Of a stretch of DNA of 64,000 bases, positions 13,701 to 25,288 are shown one piece after another. The position numbers were made by a program, and so were the translations under genes. The stretch is from positions 1,116,001 through 1,180,000 of the forward strand of contig JALIRH010000039.1 in the NCBI GenBank assembly GCA_023055505.1. The letters run 5' to 3'. The notes beneath the pieces are model-generated. The model made no database searches. It worked only from the letters and a program-made list of their open reading frames with translations, and was not told the DNA's origin. Source of the DNA: Callipepla californica brunnescens. Taxonomy: Eukaryota > Chordata > Aves > Galliformes > Odontophoridae. Position 1 is the stretch's first letter, and every line of letters starts with the position of its first letter.

Positions 13701-16700
13701 CTGTTTTCATAACTGAAGACTGCATCCAGCTTCCTACTATTGTACTGCAAGGAGCAGTGGGGTTTTCTCCCCTCTCTCCTTCACTGCTTCCCCTCCTTCT
13801 GCGAGGGCAGGAGCCCTTGGGGATGTGCTGGGAGTGCTGTTTCATCACATACTGTGTGTGCTGATCATCCCTTCCTGTTGAGCAAGGGATGAACAAGGCA
13901 GTGATGTCCCCACTTGAAAATTATGCCATTTCCTATTAGAGACTGGAAGTTTATCAGCTCCTGGAAAACGAGCTCAGGGTGAGCCAGACCACCTCTGCCC
14001 CACAGCAGTGTCAGCTCTGTCCCATTCCTGAAAAATTACTGCAGCGGTGTTCCCACTGCTTGCTTTGTGCCAGCTGCGTGGTTCACGTTCTTTCCACGGC
14101 TGTAATGCCAAGTGTTTTCTATCTGATGTGTGTCATAAAGCGTGAAGTTGCTAATGGTGCTTGGCAATCACATCTCCTGATGGCACTGTTGGTGTTATTT
14201 TATTACCACTGCGCTTTTGGAATGTTCAAGCTGCAGGTTGGGGAGTGATTTGGGATGTCAGAAGATCGTTGTTGCACGATGGCACGTGTCAGCAAGAGGA
14301 ATAAAATCTCATCCACCAGTGCCAGCTCTGAGCAGGGCAGAAAGCTTCTGGTGTGTGTATGCACACAGAGAAGGGCTGCTCTTCCTGGCACCTCTCTGCT
14401 GCCTTTGTTATGGCCAGATTCCTGGTAAAGCTTCAGAGCTCTGCTGAGATCTCAGGTAGTGACTTGGGTGTTGCGGCGCAGAGCTGAACTCCTGCAAAAT
14501 CTGATGCTGAGCCCTGCAGGAGAGGAGCCAGCTCTGCAAGGTACCCCAAAAGGGTCAGAAGAAGAAAATACACCCTCCTCTATAACTGTATGGCTGAACA
14601 GGACCTGGATGATATAGGAGAGAGCATGCAAAAATTGGGAAGTGAAGTGTGTGCTCATCACCATAATTCTCATAGATTATAGAGGAGGCTTTTTAGTCAT
14701 TACTTGCACTTTTTTTTTCCTAAGACTTCCAAAAAGTCATTTATTTCTTTTCTTTTGCTTAAAATAAATACATGTTTTAGTGGCTGCATGGTAGAACTTC
14801 ATGTTAATGAAGGACCACTCCCTAGATAATCCCCATCTGCTCTTCATCATGTTGTAGATAGTTCTTAAATTAATGGGAACTGTTGGTCAGTGGCTCTGCC
14901 CTCCTGGTAGGGACCTCGGAAAGTAGAGGGGCATGGGGTTGACTGGTGGTTTCCTAATAAAGCGCCGTGTGTGAAGACGCTGGTCACAGGGAACATTTTT
15001 GGGGGTGGAGAATTAGAACAAGTGCCTTGTGTGTGATGACTGATACTGCCAGGCAGACAATAATTATGATTTACGCATTATTTCTTTATTCTTGAGGGGA
15101 AATCCCAGTTGCCAAGTATGTTAACGATGTATGTAACGGTGTGTTAACGGACGCCATTAGTTTGCTGGACAAAATGGAGAACTCTGCCAAAACAAACCTC
15201 CTCCAATGGTACATTTTATGGATCAGCAGATTCTGAACATGCTTCAGAGTGGGACTGAATGGTGGGGCACATGCTCTGGGAATGGCAAGCAGTTTCCTAA
15301 CCGCAAGTTTAAAAATATCTGTTAGTAATTAAATGCACTTGAGCATTTTCTTAATTTCAGCATCTCACAATTTCTCTATGAGGTGCAATAATTGCAGTTC
15401 GGAAATAGTTTGTTTTAATGTTATGACTTAAATTAGTACGGAAAACAGTCCCAGCTCATAGCGGCTCACATTAACTCCTGTTGCTGATACTGAGCATGGC
15501 TCAGGAATGCGCTTGCAGCCTGGGTACAGAGCTCCACCTCCCATCCAACTGGAGATTGGGCCTGAGGTTGAGGTGCTGTGATATTTGCAGGACACAGCCT
15601 CTCTGTGCTGGCAGAGCTCTGGCTTGGGAAACTTGGGCTACGCCCAAGAAGATGTAGAAATATGGACACAGGTGCATGCTGGCTGGGGCAGCTGCCTGCA
15701 GCTTGGCAAGGAGAATCCGTACCTTGGAGGCATCTCACGTACTCACACTTATCCCTGAGAAGGACTGAACTCATTCCCAGTTCGAGTTTGTCTGTGGAAT
15801 CCACGGTTCATACCAACTTCTGTGGGTCAGGAATTGCTGGAAACAGACAACACTGGTTTAATTGTGAGTTAGAGGGGCTTCTGCAGGAACAGATGCATGG
15901 GATAGCAGGGGCTATCTCAATCTTGATTCTCCAAGTCCTATGCTATGGCACTTACCCCAGGGTGGGATCAACTGGCAGATGTGAACTTCCTGTGCTCTCA
16001 GAAACCCTCCAGGCATTTTTTTCCCCACAAAAAACCAAAGTATGTGACCCATTTACTGCAGGGTAGAACTTCTGGGCTCTCTGTACTCCTTTCAGTTCAG
16101 CCATTTGGGGTAGATGTGCTCAGTAAAGCTCATTAAAGCAGTTTATTGCCTCAGTTATGAGCCTTCATGTATTAATATGAGGAGTTTGGAGCACAGATAT
16201 GGGCTGAATAAATGGCTGACAAGGCTAGAATGATCCAGGAACGATGCTGGCCATTCCTTTGAAAGGTTTCCATTCATCTCAGGCACGATAGTCTAATCTT
16301 TGACTGAGACAAGAGTTTTACCTGGATGGTTTCCAGTCATGTTAATGGGAGCTGTGAAAACCCTCTGCATATCAGCACAAGTGGCCCCTTTCTCAAATGG
16401 AATAGTTTGGGTTGTTTCTTGGTGCATTACAACAACCAGGAACCAGACTTAATTGCTTTTTGTACCACTTTCCCTCCCCTCCTCATATCTTTATCTCCTT
16501 ATGCTGTAAAAATACTGCATTTTGAAATGAAATCAAGGAGACAGAAAACAGAAGAGACATGCTTTGCATAAAAGGAGAAACATGTGTTTGGAATAAAGAC
16601 TCAAAATGGGCAACCATATTGAAAGCATACATGCCTTCCCCACCACCTCCCCCCTTTTGTCCCCTTGCAGGCAACCAGGGGTGAGGCTGCTCTGTGTTCT

Positions 16701-17074
16701 GGTTGCTGGGAGGGGACCTGGGAACACCTGGAGGAGCAAGCAGCTACCCTCCCAAGGTAGGAATTAGTTGGGCTCGGTCCACTGTGGGAGGTTTTTCCTC
16801 CTTAGGCTGCTTTGTGTGGACATCAGTGTGTTCTGGTGCTTTGATTGGAGCTGTATGTACAGGCAGGAGAAATTTCTCTTGCAGAGCCAGGGATGACCCT
16901 GGGTGGTTTATAAAGGGAATAATTTTTTCTTGTTGCTCCTGAGGAAGAACAGAGAGGCCTGTGTTAATCACATTCATCTTCCGTGGTCTTGCTTAGGGCA
17001 TTCACTCTATGCTTGCACCGTGATCACATTTGGTTCAGACTTGAGCAATCCATATTTGGATATCAGATTGCATA
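10797..17074. other. Unique non-coding DNA, no supported gene
   Basis: No gene is visible. A (CT)/(CTCC)-rich stretch lies at about 11148-11220 and an A/T run at 13601-13630. The block 15060-15440 is AT-rich, with several TAAT cores and two GTTAAC words, and resembles conserved non-coding DNA. Open frames reach 162 codons (15578-16066, plus strand), but that frame overlaps a 112-codon frame on the other strand and shows no domain. Confidence 0.65.
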
Positions 17075-17283
17075 TCAGGTTGGATATTAGGGAAAACTAC
17101 TCAGAAAGAGTAATGGTGCACTGACACAACCGCCCAGGGAGGTGGTGGTTCGCTATCCCTGGAGGTGTTCAAGATCTGTGGGGATGTGGCACTGAGGAAC
17201 GTGGTCAGGGGGCATGGGGAGTGGGTTGGGGTTGAACTAGATGATCTTACAGGTCTTTTGCAGCCTTGGTCATTCTATGATAG
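17075..17283 (+). mobile_element. CR1 LINE 3'-end fragment
   Basis: This is a 5'-truncated copy of the chicken-repeat-1 non-LTR retrotransposon in sense orientation. Visible landmarks in order are 'ggttggatattagg', 'tcagaaagagt', 'cccagggaggtggtgg', 'atccctggaggtgttcaag', 'gatgtggcactgagga', 'gttgaactagatgatctta', 'aggtcttttgcagcctt' and the terminal 'attctatgata'. Only the last part of ORF2 and the 3' UTR remain, so it makes no protein. The 5' truncation and short octamer tail are normal for CR1 insertions in birds. A CpG-to-TpG-like decay pattern suggests it is not recent. Confidence 0.93.
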
Positions 17284-17699
17284 TGAGCACAGGTCAGCAT
17301 GGATTCTGCAGCTTTCCCAGTGCTCAGGTGCCTCATCCCCAAACATATGCATACTGCTGCTGACCTGCTCCCCTCACCTGAGATGGGCTTTCAGGCTATC
17401 ATGGTTGTGCCTGTGCTGACCTGTAGTGATGCTAAAGAGGGCAAAGCTGAAGAAGAAAGGTCTTTCAGAGATCTGACTCTACCTGGTCTTCTCCTTCTTT
17501 TCTTCTTTGCCAGGAAAAATATAAACATACTCCTTCCACCGAATCCTTGAGAAGGAGGGGGGGAAGGTACAGAAATATTTTAAGTACTTGTTTTTCCTAA
17601 GGGGCAGAAATGCAATGTGGTTTCATTCTAGCCATACAAATATTTATGTGAGTAAAAGAGAAGCAAGATCAGAGGGAAAAGCTGGGTTTGGTTGTGACA
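17284..17699. other. Spacer between CR1 and MIR, nothing recognised
   Basis: Short unique DNA. It holds a G-rich run at about 17555-17566 and overlapping open frames of 83-84 codons that partly read through the CR1 and are therefore not genes. Confidence 0.65.
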
Positions 17700-17812
17700 T
17701 GGCCTTTGGTGCCAGAGACATGGATTTACTCTTGCCTGGCCACAGGTTGCCTGTGTGACCTCGGAGCAGTCACGCTCTCCCCTCTGTGCCCGCAGCTGGC
17801 AAGATGCTCGAG
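17700..17812 (+). mobile_element. MIR-type SINE fragment
   Basis: The sequence follows the core and 3' half of the mammalian-wide interspersed repeat (MIR), an old tRNA-derived SINE also found in bird genomes. The most telling part is the word group 'tgcctgtgtgacctcggagcagtcac', here cut at 17748-17773, against the MIR core 'agctgtgtgaccttgggcaagtcac'. It is followed by a degraded 'ctctgtgcc...cagctggcaagatg' equivalent of the 'tctgtaaaatggg' end. High divergence fits an insertion older than the bird radiation. Confidence 0.72.
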
Positions 17813-17888
17813 CTGGCCAGAACTCCTTCTGGTATTCACTGCTTGTGGCCGGGGCAGTGCTGGGGTAAGGAGCTTTTCAACCCAACAG

Positions 17889-18046
17889 GAACTCCAGAGC
17901 ACTTTGATGATGTAGTAATGGCAGAAAATTACAGCAGTTTGAGCTGGGGAGGGTACCTCCAGAATTTGTACAGTACTGCGCACGCTGTGCGTGATTTGCT
18001 GGAGTCTTCTGACTGCTACTGCAATGCAAACAATGGTCTGCATTCA
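17889..18046 (+). other. Candidate protein-coding or lncRNA exon (weak)
   Basis: A pyrimidine-rich stretch ending in 'caacccaacag' precedes 17889, and a consensus donor 'gtaagt' follows 18046. Between them lie 158 bp open in one frame. The first two bases complete a split codon and 52 codons follow, ending at phase 0. The predicted peptide starts TPEHFDDVV, includes WGGYLQNLYSTAHAVRDLLE, and has a mixed, amphipathic composition unlike the Ser/Pro/Leu-rich frames elsewhere in the window. I do not recognise it as any family. The same frame is open further upstream and downstream, so the splice sites could be chance. No partner exon was identified. Confidence 0.17.
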
Positions 18047-21000
18047 GTAAGTAGCTCCTCAAATTTCCTGTGGATATCCCCAGCAAATCTGTATTTAAAT
18101 ACTCAATAGTTTCTTAATCCTGGGCTGCAAGTCACTGGGGCAATTTGTACTCAAGGTGAACGCTGAGTTTGGGGAGATGCTGAGATATATAAAAGAAGTT
18201 TTCTATCCAGATTGTTTCCATCTGTTTTCGTTGTACCCCACTCCTGAAGAATAAACCAAACATTTTAGTTTTCAGCTATTTCCTTCTGGACTCTGTAAAG
18301 CTACCTGTTCTCAGAAGCGTTATTTGGTGTCTTTAAGTGCTTCGTTCTGATGTTTTTACTGTGGTATTCAGCCTGTAAATAAGTGGACAGTTAGGAAAGG
18401 CAGCTGAAAAAAGAACAAAAAAACAACAGAGAAACAATTTCATTAAATGAAAAAATCCATCCGTTTGTATTACTCAAAGCGTGAAAATATTTTGGCAGTG
18501 CGTTTTGGATATACTAGAATTTCTTGACAATTGTGTAGTTTTGCCCTTTTTTTTTTCTACTTCTTCCCTTCCAAAACTTCCAAAGCCACAGACTTTCATA
18601 GCACATCTTTCAGCTCATGTTTAGTGTCCTCTGTGGTTCTTGTGTCACCTCTGAGTGCTCAGACCTGGCAGCCCAAGTGACCCTGAGCGAGATTCCAACC
18701 TGTGCTGTGGGATACACATTTCAAATCTTTGCTTTTACATCTTTTACAAAGATAAATGGTGGTCTCGAGGGAATGCCCATTTTGTGAAGTATTTTCATGT
18801 AGAGAAATGGTGGAGGTTCGTCAGAGGTGTTATAAAGAAAAAAGCCTTTAGCTGTCTGCTGCATCTTGAAGATCAAGAAGGATGAGATCTGTCCTCCAGA
18901 AAGAAAGCTATCTGATAGTTGAAAGTATTTCTTCCCAGAAGTGAAAATGCATCCATCCCTTCCTTATAGCTAATCTTGTTTGTGTTTAGTTTTGAAGAGT
19001 GATTTTTGTATGCTGGTTGCCCAGTTGCCCGGGCGTATGTTACCTTAAAGAGAAGCAATTGATTTTTAGCCAAAAGGACAGGAGGAAGGTTAGGAATGTG
19101 CAACAGTTTCTCATAACTTTGGGGGAGGCAGATGTTTCTCTTCTGGTTCCAGCCTTCATTTTCTTCTCATGAAGAAGGAGCTCTTTAAAACCAAATAAAT
19201 ATCACTTTGAGAAGAGCATGGTCCCCACTGTTATTCTTCAAATTAACTCTTTTGTGGCTAAGGCAGAGCTTAGCATGCTGATTTTTATTGGGAAAAGATA
19301 AAAAGAAAAGAAACGATGTAGTGTGAATTCTTGTGTAAGCAGTTGTACTTATTATTCTCAAGAACTGGTCAAAAAATAATGGTGACAACAGAAGCTCTGA
19401 CATCTGAAGTGATATGAATTCTCATTATTCATTCTACGTAATGTAAATGTAACTAAAGATTATTTTTTTTTCTTGCAATTAAGATTTTATTGGAACAATC
19501 ATATCTGCAGGCATAGCAGCACATATTTCACATCTATAAAGATAATGGGGTGCAGTTGTGTCTGCCAGCAGTAACCAGGCTGTTACTGAGGCAGGCAAAA
19601 GGGAAACACAACTGGGGACTGTTACTGGTACTCCAAGTGCAGGGGATGAATGTTGCCACGCTTGTCTTGGCCACAGAGGCAGCAGGATGCCATCCTTCTC
19701 CCTGGGCACTGGGACTAGATTGTCTGGTAGGTTTAGAAAAGCCACTGGTAGAGTGAAAAATGTCTCATTTCAGGTTAATATCCTCCCTCTGCTGACACTG
19801 GAGATGCCCCAGGGACAGGGACTGAAGCTAACTCCATGCTTCGCATCCCCTGTTTCCCAGAGAAAAGGGCTGATATGTTTACCAGGGCAGAAAGCTGCAC
19901 AGAGAGTGATCTGTGTGGGGCTGGGAATGGCTGCTGAGATCTCCAGGGCCTACTGAAGCAAGGCCAGGGGCTGGGGGTCACTGATAAGGTGACCTTGGCC
20001 ACAGTTTGGGTTTAGTCGTTTGTCTTTGTAGAGTCTGATGGATGGGAAACACGGACAAAAGCCTTTGTGGAGCTCTGCTTGCCATATGGAGCTGTAAGAG
20101 GCTGCTGAGGAGGTTGGCCTGTTTACCCACCAGATCTGCAAGAGGCATTTGGTTCCTTATGTTTATAGATCAACACAGCGTCTCCTTTCCAGAGGATGGG
20201 AAAGTGGCTGAGGAGTAGCAGAACCCAATGTCTGAAGCATGTCTTAGCCATGATAGGATCGATTATGAGCCCGAGTCCTGTGCAATACGGGCATTTCTGA
20301 ATGAAATCCTCTCTGGAAAATCCTGGGAGGAATGAGGAACGTGGAAAGCGGAGTTGGGTGAGAAGTGCTGAGGAGGTGTGAGACGGCTGCCTGCCAGCCC
20401 TCAGGAAGCCCCTTGTAGTCAATGAAGCACAACCGGTGTGCTGAAAGACGCGGCATTCCTTGCATGTACCGAGTCGTGGTGGGAGTTTGGACTAGCCAGG
20501 GCAAGCTCTGGTGTCAGGGAATAAAGGGTGCATGGAGCTCAGACTGAATGCACCTCATCCAAGCAGGACCAGACTTGAGTTGTTTGTGGATTGTGAGATG
20601 CTCCCCAGGAAACTAGTGCTAGGTTAAGATGGGAGGGTAGAGTTGGGGGTTTTTCCAGAGGGGCTTTTCGCATTTTCAGAATCACAGGTGACCCTTCAGG
20701 GCTGCCCCTGATTTACTGTTTCCACATTGGGTGAGTGGAGGGCTCTCAGCCCACCCACACACTAACTCTCACTCCTGTAACAAACAGGAGAACACAAAAC
20801 ATATGCCTGTGTCGCACACATTCATAAGGGGCTGGCTCCTTCCTCACTTGATAATCTGTGTCCATCTCCTGATGGCTTCATTTTCAGATAAAGGATGACC
20901 TGGGGACATTTTTGTGTTTTTACATGACAGGCAGCACAGAGGGATGAGGTTGTTCAGTCCCCCATCCAAATACGTCTTTATGGTAAACCTTTTCACGCTG

Positions 21001-23240
21001 ATCTTTATTCTGGAAGCTTAAGGTCGAACATTAACAGTGTTTTTCTCTGCCCTCTCACTTTCCTTTCAGGCCCTCCGGAGTGCTCCTTGTTTCGGTCCTC
21101 TATCAGCTGTGTGTTTGCCCTGTGGCTCCACAGGAATGTACCGTTGCTCCATCCCGCTCAGGGTGAACGTTTTGCATCTGGGGCTTTCATGTTCTCACCT
21201 GAACTTCTGGCACATGCTTGCTGCCTTCAGATTGGTCTGTTTCTGTCACGTCTGGATGATATTTGTCGTTGAACCACTTGAAAGTGAAGGACTTGTTTCC
21301 TGTTTATAGCTCTGTAGAGCTCAGCCCAGCCATTTATTTGCTGTGGGTTTTGGAAAGGAGCACCGTTACGTCCTTTCAAGCACACTGAAGGCATCTGAGT
21401 TCATGGTTGGGTACAGATGGATCTGCCTGTTCCTGCCTGCTTTCTTCCTGAAAGGGCTGGGGGCCTGGCCAGATCCCCTGCTGTGTAAGGAGGTGGATTA
21501 GGGCAAGCGTGGTTTCACTCTACCGGGGCATGTTGCTTCTGGCTGACACTTCTTGCAGCCAGAGAGCCAGCATCAGGCCTGTGTTGGTTTGCTTGTGTCC
21601 TGAGTACAGCTGGTTTGGAGCCCTGAGACTCTGGTGTGTGGAAGCGATTGCCATACCTCTCTTGGCTAGCAATAGCATGAACAGTTTGGGTTCCTGCTCC
21701 AGTTGTCTGGAGGGCAGGTTTCTGTGCACAGTCATACTGGTCTATAGCAGAGAAGATGGTTACACATGAGGTTGCTGCATGTGAGTGTTCCTGTGTCTGT
21801 TTAAAGCTGGGTCATATCTGACTGGATCAATACATTTACAGAGAGAGCTAATCCTATTCAGTCAGTGTGAAATATCCAAGCATATGTTAAACTAGAGTTT
21901 GCATTAACGAACTAGAGAGGCTTTCTGTGTGCTCTGTAAGGTAGCGGGCACAATGGAGCTATGCAAGAAAGCTGAAGAGGTGTCTACGTTTGTTTTCTGC
22001 CCTGAGTCTTGCCAGAAAACCTATCTCTGAGGTCTGAGTACTGAAAGGCCTTATGTGCTCCCTTCTGAAAAAGGGCAGGCAGCCTGCTTTCTCAGAGCTG
22101 CTGCAAAGGGACAGTATAATCTCACTATCAAAAGCCCTCTTCTGTCATATTGTCAGCAAGTATATTCAGCACTGCTGTGAGGCAGTGACAACTTCTGCTC
22201 TCCTTCAGACCCCAGGACAGGTTCTGTGGAGTTAGCAGAGCATCTTGATAAACCTTTGGGTGTTACCACAGTGTGATGGAAAAGGGCCTCTGCCCATGTC
22301 TGACAGCAAAGAGGAAATATTTTACAGAAATCATTTTTATCCAGCCCCACCAGTTCCACTCACTTCCATCCTAAAGGGTGTTTCTATTTTGAAGAGCACT
22401 GCTGATGCTGTGTACGCATGGAGAGTTTTGGAGCTGAGTTCTTTAGCATAGAAAAACCTTATTAAGCCTTAGCACACATCTCTGCAAGAAAAACGGCCGT
22501 GTCCCAGGATCTGAAAAAGCATTCTGTTGGAGGGCGAAGGATATTATATTCAATAAATCATATGGAACTATTTATCAGCAATCACTTCTTTAACTTTTCC
22601 ACAGTCTTCAGTTTCAAAGAGCATTTTGAAGTGACTGAAGTTTGTACAGAGCAGTTTATTTAAAAAATTATTTTAGGAAAATTACCTCAGGGTTGATTGT
22701 GTATTTATGAAGGGTTTCTCTTTTCTTCTTTAAGAATATTAACATAATATAAGTAAATGGCTTTATTAAAAACAGTGGAAAATGTGTAAAGGAACAGACA
22801 AGATTTTGTGGCAGGCAGTCTGCAGTGGGAAAGGTTTTGCTTGTCGTGCAGTCACAAACAACCAAGTCAGTGGAAAGACCTTGTATTCAATAGGGTTGGG
22901 ATTAGCCTCCAGCATGGGGTTGCTCACTGCAGAGCCCTGAGATGTTTCTGGTTATGCCTGTAGCCTCCTCAGTGAATGGATTTAGATTCTCTTTCGTACT
23001 GTTTCGTACTCCTGCCGTTATCAGTGGTTACTTTTATTATCCCCTTTGAGCCCTGCCTCATCTCCTTGCTTGTAACGTTCTCCTTAACCCGAATCCGGTT
23101 CTGATTTTCACTTACAAATGTAATTAAAATGCTTGAGATTAAAACAAACAAATGTTTTTTGCTGCCTAGAAATCATTGCGTGATCCCTTGCAAATCCATG
23201 TTGGCCACTTTATGTTCCTGACATCATTCATTCCTGGTGC
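18047..23240. other. Unique non-coding DNA, no supported gene
   Basis: No gene is visible. A TATA-like word lies at 18186-18195, without other promoter signals. A T-rich patch is near 18547-18558 and a T8 run at 19463-19471. A 10-bp tandem duplication of TTTCGTACTG-type sequence lies at 22992-23011. Open frames up to 132 codons (19558-19956) overlap others on both strands. Confidence 0.65.
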
Positions 23241-23330
23241 AATTATGGTCGTCTGCAGCTTAATTATGGTGTCTTTCAGTGCACGGCACAGCGTGGTGCT
23301 AAGTAATGTAATCACTAAGTGATTACATTT
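23241..23330. promoter_or_regulatory. Putative cis-regulatory block with homeodomain-type sites
   Basis: This AT-rich block contains AATTATGG twice (23241-23248 and 23262-23269). Next comes a perfect 25-bp inverted repeat: arms AATGTAATCACT (23305-23316) and AGTGATTACATT (23318-23329) around a single A. Five or more TAAT/ATTA homeodomain cores fall within 90 bases. Such clusters are common in conserved vertebrate enhancers. The regulatory role is inferred; only the motifs are seen. Confidence 0.4.
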
Positions 23331-25252
23331 CCTAAATCATGAAATAAATCTGATTGTGAGTGTGTGGTATGTAGTTACAGCCATCTGGATTACGACTTTT
23401 TCCAGTCCAGTCACCCTCTTCGTGATGAACCCACGGGTTGGAGTAGAGCTAACTTTTTGCTGTAGATTGCTGTGGGCTTTGTGAACTTTTAAAAGTGAAA
23501 CTCAGTTTTCCAGCTATCTGCCTGAGCTGTAGCAGTACTCCATGGGCTTAGCTTGGGGTCTCCAGAGGCAAGCAGAAGTGGGAAGGCCACGTGAGCTGTG
23601 CAGGAGGATCCATGTTCTACAAGGTTGCTTTCATCTCATAGCCTCATCAAAGAGCAGTATGTTGGCCAGGAAAGGAGCAGGGAAGAAGTGTCAGCTCCAA
23701 GCAATGCACACGTGAGGCTGGAGGAGCGTGCAGGAGCCCTGGATGTGCTGGAATGTCAAGGTGCAGCTTGGATTCCATACAGGCAGACAGGAGCCTTTCC
23801 CAGGCACCCCTGACTGTTGAAAGGGAAGTTGTTTGCAGTCACTTGGAATGGATTAAGTAGACAAAATAAGAATGTTTGAATAAAGTAGTAGTCACAGCTC
23901 TCGTGTAGACAGTAAACAATGACAGTAAACTCTTGCTCTTATGGTAAAATGTCTTGAATCACTTATTGCTTGAAAGACTCAGGCAGGGTGTCTTTGGTCA
24001 CTCACACATGTTTTGTACTTTATCACAAATCAAAACATCCTGATTTCCAGTTTCTGGAACACATTACTTGTCCTGGCTTTTCCCGTTTGAATAGAGGTGG
24101 CAATCCCGGCTGTGCATTCAGCAAAGACTGCTTTAGGTATTGTCTGTGAGCTAAGAGCAAGCTGAGGATAGATGAGACCTAGAATTTGTGCTGCAGAAAA
24201 CATCTCTGCACCGAGTTTAGCAACAGGGAGTTGTGCTGATGGATAGCTCTTCTTAGGCCCCTTCTGCTTAGGCTTTCGTATATTTGCTGTGAAGGAATAT
24301 TGTATGCTTTATTGCTCAGGCAAGAGTCTGCAGTCCCTCCCATAACCTGGCTTAGCTTCCATGGCCTGAGGAGCTTGCATTGTGTTGTGCCACAGCAAAG
24401 GGGATACCACCTGAGTCACTCAGCACTGGGTCTTTCTGGGAGTGCTGTGGGCATTCACCTCCATGTCAGTTTGCTGAGAGGAAAGGTCCCCTCGTGGGTG
24501 ACATTGCATTGCTTATTGGCACTGAACCATGAATACTGCCTGAGATAGAGGCTTCTGTCTGCTCTAGACAGTGCTGCTCAGGTTCAAGAAGGCCACTGCT
24601 GGCTCAGATGGGTTATAATAAGTGCTTGATCTGGCTGTGAGCTCTGAAGTTCAAAATAAAAACCTCAAACAAACCTTAAGCACTGCTGGTGCTGTGCTGA
24701 GTGGACGGAGCATTGTCTGATGTCCACCAACTCCTTGCTGTGTCTACAACAGTTACCTAGGACTGCAGCCATGGGCCATCATCGGAGAGACATGCCTCAC
24801 CTGCGTCTGTCTCAGGCAAGCTGCAGAAGACTTCAGGAAAACAGTTAAATATGGCAAAGAGAGCTAAAAGGTTCTTCCTCTGTTCATATTTTACAACAGG
24901 TTGGGGAGCAGATCCCAGAGTTGTGGTGATGTGTGGAAAGGACTTCTGGGGAGGATGGTTTACCTGCGTCCTCATCGGTGTCTGGAGAAGGCTGAGGGAA
25001 GGTAAGTGAAAGCTGGCTTTCTATTTAAGTCTCTGCAGAAGTGTTAAATTATAGTCTGATTCTGACGGAACTGAATATTTTATTGTCCAGCTGAGATATG
25101 TCTTTGGGGCAGGAGGGTGAGTTATCAGTAAGTAGTGTTTGTTTAGCATCCTTTGGTCCTTGTTCTGGCTGCGGATGAGCTCACTGCAGAGCTTACTGGC
25201 TCCCAGCCACAACCACCTGATCTCCACCTGCTTTCTACCTGCCCTGGCCCGG
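23331..25252. other. Unique non-coding DNA, nothing recognised
   Basis: No gene or repeat family is recognised. Short open frames only, the longest 82 codons (24300-24548). Confidence 0.65.
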
Positions 25253-25288
25253 AATGTGCAGATGTGGATAAATGTGCAGATGTAGGAC
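25253..25288 (+). repeat. 18-bp tandem duplication
   Basis: Two adjacent 18-bp units begin at 25253 and 25271. The first 13 bases (AATGTGCAGATGT) are identical in both, and the units differ near their ends. It is probably a replication-slippage product. Confidence 0.75.

Noticed and set aside
18186..18195. TATATAAAAG, a TATA-box match
   Set aside because: No initiator, CpG context or exon-like sequence follows. Such words are frequent by chance.
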